Source of the DNA: Desulfovibrionaceae bacterium
GTDB taxonomy: Bacteria; Desulfobacterota; Desulfovibrionia; Desulfovibrionales; Desulfovibrionaceae
Length of the DNA stretch: 64,000 bases
Assembly (NCBI GenBank): GCA_028689675.1
Contig: JAQVCS010000006.1
Location: forward strand, 1 to 64,000
Direction: 5' to 3'
Numbering within the stretch: the stretch's first letter is position 1; each line of letters opens with the position of its first letter. Under the pieces are notes generated by a model. It was not told the DNA's origin and made no database searches. It saw nothing but the letters and a program-made list of their open reading frames with translations. Shown in pieces: positions 61,560 through 64,000 of the stretch. A program made the position numbers and the translations under genes.

Positions 61560-62383
61560 GCAGGCTGCTCGCAAATAACAAAGGTGCAGGGTTCGTTCCA
61601 GCAAGGACAATGGGGCACAGGCGCTTTTTTGCCCAAAGCCTGCCAAAGGGGCAGCGTGGCCGCCCGCGCAGGGCAACCCAAGGTATGGCACAGGGCGGCA
61701 TCTGCCGCATGAAAGGGAATGCTTTCTTCCATGTCCGCCGCCACCCGCGGGCTGAGCACAAGCACAGCTTCATGCGGCAAGAAAAAGGCCATTTGCCCCA
61801 GCAGCAAAGCCCATGGCGGCAATAAGCCCTCATCAACCTGTAGGCTGCTGTGCTGCACGCGTAAAAGCGTGGCCATAGCTTCGGCATCGTCCACATCTAA
61901 GGCATCAATCAGCGTGCCAGCATCGCGGCTGTAGGCTGCGGTCATGTTTTGCAATTCCAGCACGCGCTCTTCCAAAAGCCATGCCCAAATCAGCACTTTT
62001 TGCGCCCGTTCGCGGGCTTTGGCTGCTTCTCTGGCTGTGGTGTCGGCACATGCACCCTGCTGACTAAAGGCCTGCAAATCTTCTAGTTCTGCCAAATTTT
62101 TTGCAGCACGGGCATTGCCCTCCTGCGCGGAAAGAGCCCGCAGGGGCACGCCAGAAAGGGCTGCGCTTTCCATGGCCTGCATATCGCGCAGGCACACAGC
62201 AGCAGCCTTTTCTGCAAAAGGATATGCTTGGGGAACAAAGCGCTCTGTCGCACCCAAGCCAGCCTCTTCAGCCATGCCTTCTGGCAGACCAGGCCAGAAA
62301 TAGCGGCAGGCCGCAGGCACAACAGCCCCATGAACCAAGGCAGGGTGCATTTCTGAAAACCATATCACAGGACGCTCAAGCAT
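61556..62383 (-). CDS. Conserved-looking protein of unknown function, partner of the HAD gene
   Basis: 275 residues. No domain recognised. It is mostly helical (AAKNLAELEDLQAFSQQGAC; AREAAKARERAQKVLIWAWL), with an aromatic N-terminus (RPVIWFSEMHPALVHG) and a Cys-rich end (PHCPCWNEPCTFVICE). There is no signal peptide or membrane helix. The ATGA overlap with the HAD gene shows coupled expression. The CPC...C end could bind a metal. Confidence 0.7.
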   Translation of the reverse strand: MLERPVIWFSEMHPALVHGAVVPAACRYFWPGLPEGMAEEAGLGATERFVPQAYPFAEKAAAVCLRDMQAMESAALSGVPLRALSAQEGNARAAKNLAELEDLQAFSQQGACADTTAREAAKARERAQKVLIWAWLLEERVLELQNMTAAYSRDAGTLIDALDVDDAEAMATLLRVQHSSLQVDEGLLPPWALLLGQMAFFLPHEAVLVLSPRVAADMEESIPFHAADAALCHTLGCPARAATLPLWQALGKKAPVPHCPCWNEPCTFVICEQPA

Positions 62384-62444
62384 ATATTCTCCTCAAAAGC
62401 ATAGGGCAACCTAGCCCGTCAAAATAATCAAATGTATAGTCTAG

Positions 62445-63797
62445 TTAACCTTGGTGCAACACGTCTGCCACAATGCCCAAAGCCTGCTCCAGCGCGGCGC
62501 GCGAGGGTGTGCCCCCCAAGGCAAGGCGCACGCCCTGCTCTGGGGCAGAATGCCCAAATAAAAAATGCTCCCCTTCCGCTGCCAAAACCTTGCGAGCTTT
62601 CAGGGCATCCACAAAGGCTGTGGATGTCCACGGCTCGGGCAGTTTGAGCCAGCAAAAAAAGCCCGTGGTGCGCGTTTCTAAAGCAAAACCGTCTAAAATA
62701 CCCCGTGCAAGCACATTACGCGCGCGGGCTTCTGCCTTTTTTGCAGCAAGCACTTTATCGGCCGTGCCGTCATTGATCCACATGGCGGCCAGCTCGGCCA
62801 TGAGCGGCGGCGCCATGGAAATAGTATAGGATATGGTGCGCTCCAGCTCGGCCAAATAATGCTCTGGCGGGCACAAATAGGCTATGCGCAGGCCGCCGCT
62901 TAAAGCCTCGCTGGTAGCGGCAATAAAGCAGCTGCGCTCTGGCGCCAGCGTGGCAAAGGGCGGCAGGCAATGTTCTTGTGTGAGAGCATACACATCATCT
63001 TCAATAATCTGCACATCATGGCGGCGGCAAATGGCCACCAGCTCATGCCGCCGCCACTCGGGAATTTGCGCCAAGGTGGGGTTGTGGCAGGTGGGCATTA
63101 AATACAGCCCCTTGATGTCCCCATTGCGGCAGGCAGCTTCGAGGGCTTCGGGCAGCATGCCGCCCCTGTCCATGCGCACGGGCACAATATGCAGGCGCAA
63201 CCTTTTGGCAAGCTGCTTGAGCAAGGGGTAGCTTAATTGCTCGGCGGCGATTTTATCCCCAGGGTTAAACAGCGAAGCTAGAATAGTCAGCAAAGCATGC
63301 TGCGCCCCAGCACAAATGAGCAAACGCTCGGGGGCAACATTAAGGCCATAGCGCTGTGCCCACAGGCAGCCTGCCTCCCTGTGGCGCATAAGCCCGCCCG
63401 GCTGCTGATAGCTGCTTAAATCATCCAAACGGCAGCCCATGCCCAGCCTTTGCACAGCATCGGGCAAGGAAGGGTTGAAATATTCAAAGGGCGAAATAAA
63501 ACCTAAATTAATGCAATTGCGGTCATCAGCACTTTTCACATCCACGTCAGGCCGCTTCGAGGTCACAAAAGTGCCGCGCCCTGTAATGCCCACAATAAGC
63601 CCGCGCTGCGCCGCCTCGGCATAGCCGCGCGTTACCGTGCCCACTGTAACGCCCAAAGCCTCGGCAAGGCTGCGATGCGTGGGCAGCGGCTCTGTGGGGG
63701 TCAACACACCTTCCTCAATGCCGCGTTCAATGGCATTGGCTATAGAGAGGTATTTGGCCTCCCCTTGGCTGGGGTCGTATAGTGCTGCAAGGTTCAT
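62445..63797 (-). CDS. MocR-type GntR regulator with aminotransferase-like domain lacking the PLP lysine
   Basis: 450 residues from ATG 63797; the frame is open further upstream but without a good start. N-terminal GntR winged helix (TEPLPTHRSLAEALGVTVGT followed by VTRGYAEAAQRGLIVGITGR). The C-terminal part is a fold-type I aminotransferase: CHNPTLAQIPEWRRHELVAI, IIEDDVYALTQEHCLPPFAT. The segment IAATSEALSGGLRIAYL aligns with the family's S-K-x-L-x-x-G-L-R, putting Glu297 (GAG, 62909-62907) where the Schiff-base Lys is expected. PLP binding through an aldimine should be impossible unless the base is an error. Confidence 0.85.
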   Translation of the reverse strand: MNLAALYDPSQGEAKYLSIANAIERGIEEGVLTPTEPLPTHRSLAEALGVTVGTVTRGYAEAAQRGLIVGITGRGTFVTSKRPDVDVKSADDRNCINLGFISPFEYFNPSLPDAVQRLGMGCRLDDLSSYQQPGGLMRHREAGCLWAQRYGLNVAPERLLICAGAQHALLTILASLFNPGDKIAAEQLSYPLLKQLAKRLRLHIVPVRMDRGGMLPEALEAACRNGDIKGLYLMPTCHNPTLAQIPEWRRHELVAICRRHDVQIIEDDVYALTQEHCLPPFATLAPERSCFIAATSEALSGGLRIAYLCPPEHYLAELERTISYTISMAPPLMAELAAMWINDGTADKVLAAKKAEARARNVLARGILDGFALETRTTGFFCWLKLPEPWTSTAFVDALKARKVLAAEGEHFLFGHSAPEQGVRLALGGTPSRAALEQALGIVADVLHQG

Positions 63798-63857
63798 GGG
63801 GGCAGTATGAGCGCGATAGTGCACCCTTGTCAAGCATACATTGCAAATTGTTTTGAT

Positions 63858-63916
63858 GACAATATAAATTGTCTGCATAAACAATCCACAGCCGCAAAAC
63901 ACAACATAACGTTGTG
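63858..63916. promoter_or_regulatory. Palindromes upstream of the MocR gene, operator candidates
   Basis: GACAATataaATTGTC (63858-63873) and CACAACataacGTTGTG (63900-63916) lie 60-120 bp upstream of the MocR start. MocR-type regulators commonly bind such sites between themselves and a divergent target. The target would lie beyond the window. The last 84 bases are AT-rich without a visible gene. Confidence 0.4.
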
Positions 63917-64000
63917 CATGAACTATAAGAAAAATATACTGATATTTTAGTATAGTAGAATGTATTATTTTTAAATTTTTTGACTATTAATGATAAAAAT

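Overview
The window reads as a chromosomal segment of a delta-proteobacterial sulfate reducer of the Desulfovibrionaceae type. The assignment is an inference from gene content: an ilvB-ilvN-ilvC operon headed by DUF465 and YggT genes, a YedE/YedF/DUF3343 selenium-type cluster, feoAB, an MSHA-like type IV pilus locus, and a tmRNA with the tag ANNDDYAYAYAA. No species is claimed.

Positions 1-20030 hold a decayed Mu-like prophage. It has a MuA-type DDE transposase, a truncated MuB-type ATPase, a small HTH protein, a lysis cassette (lysozyme, holin-like protein, Rz/Rz1 pair), and a long tail, baseplate and fibre cassette. Two deletions are visible. One removes most of the early region, since MuB stops after 156 codons. 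The other fuses the first ~35 codons of a small-terminase-like gene in frame to the middle of the tape-measure gene, so all head, sheath and tube genes are gone. Between spike gene V and baseplate gene W sits inserted cargo. It contains a 24-codon hydrophobic peptide gene with its own promoter, hairpins and terminator, opposed by a consensus antisense promoter, which together look like a type I toxin-antitoxin module. It also contains a second, diverged copy of the gene V 3' end and an AT-rich gene on the opposite strand. An AT-rich DUF6765-like gene ends the prophage side. Arm-site-like repeats then lie next to the 3' end of ssrA, a classic integration hotspot.

Positions 20.9-35.4 kb are ordinary core and accessory genes: a phenylacetate-CoA ligase-type enzyme, rsfS-gpmI-zinc ribbon, a CoA-binding protein, a YkgJ-like cysteine cluster protein, feoAB with a Fur-type box, the selenium/sulfur-carrier cluster (sugar-kinase-like protein, DUF3343, YedF, YedE), a TSUP transporter, and a divergent DUF4124-like protein/lytic transglycosylase pair.

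Positions 35.5-49.6 kb form a type IV pilus locus of MSHA-like layout. Prepilin peptidase, PilT and an ExeA/MshM-like ATPase lie on one side. An opposing operon encodes a PilM-PilN fusion, PilO, PilP, a lipoprotein secretin, PilB, PilC and three pilins with nearly identical N-termini. The next 7 kb carry two cyclic-di-GMP genes: a very large GAF/multi-PAS/degenerate GGDEF/EAL protein, and a membrane sensor with an intact GGEEF and an I-site. The right end holds the branched-chain amino acid operon, a HAD phosphatase with an unknown partner, and a MocR-type regulator that has Glu where the PLP lysine is expected.

Three copies of a ~115-120 bp intergenic element with nested hairpins lie at about 25.1, 44.8 and 56.7 kb. 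One supplies the stop codon of the pilus secretin gene.
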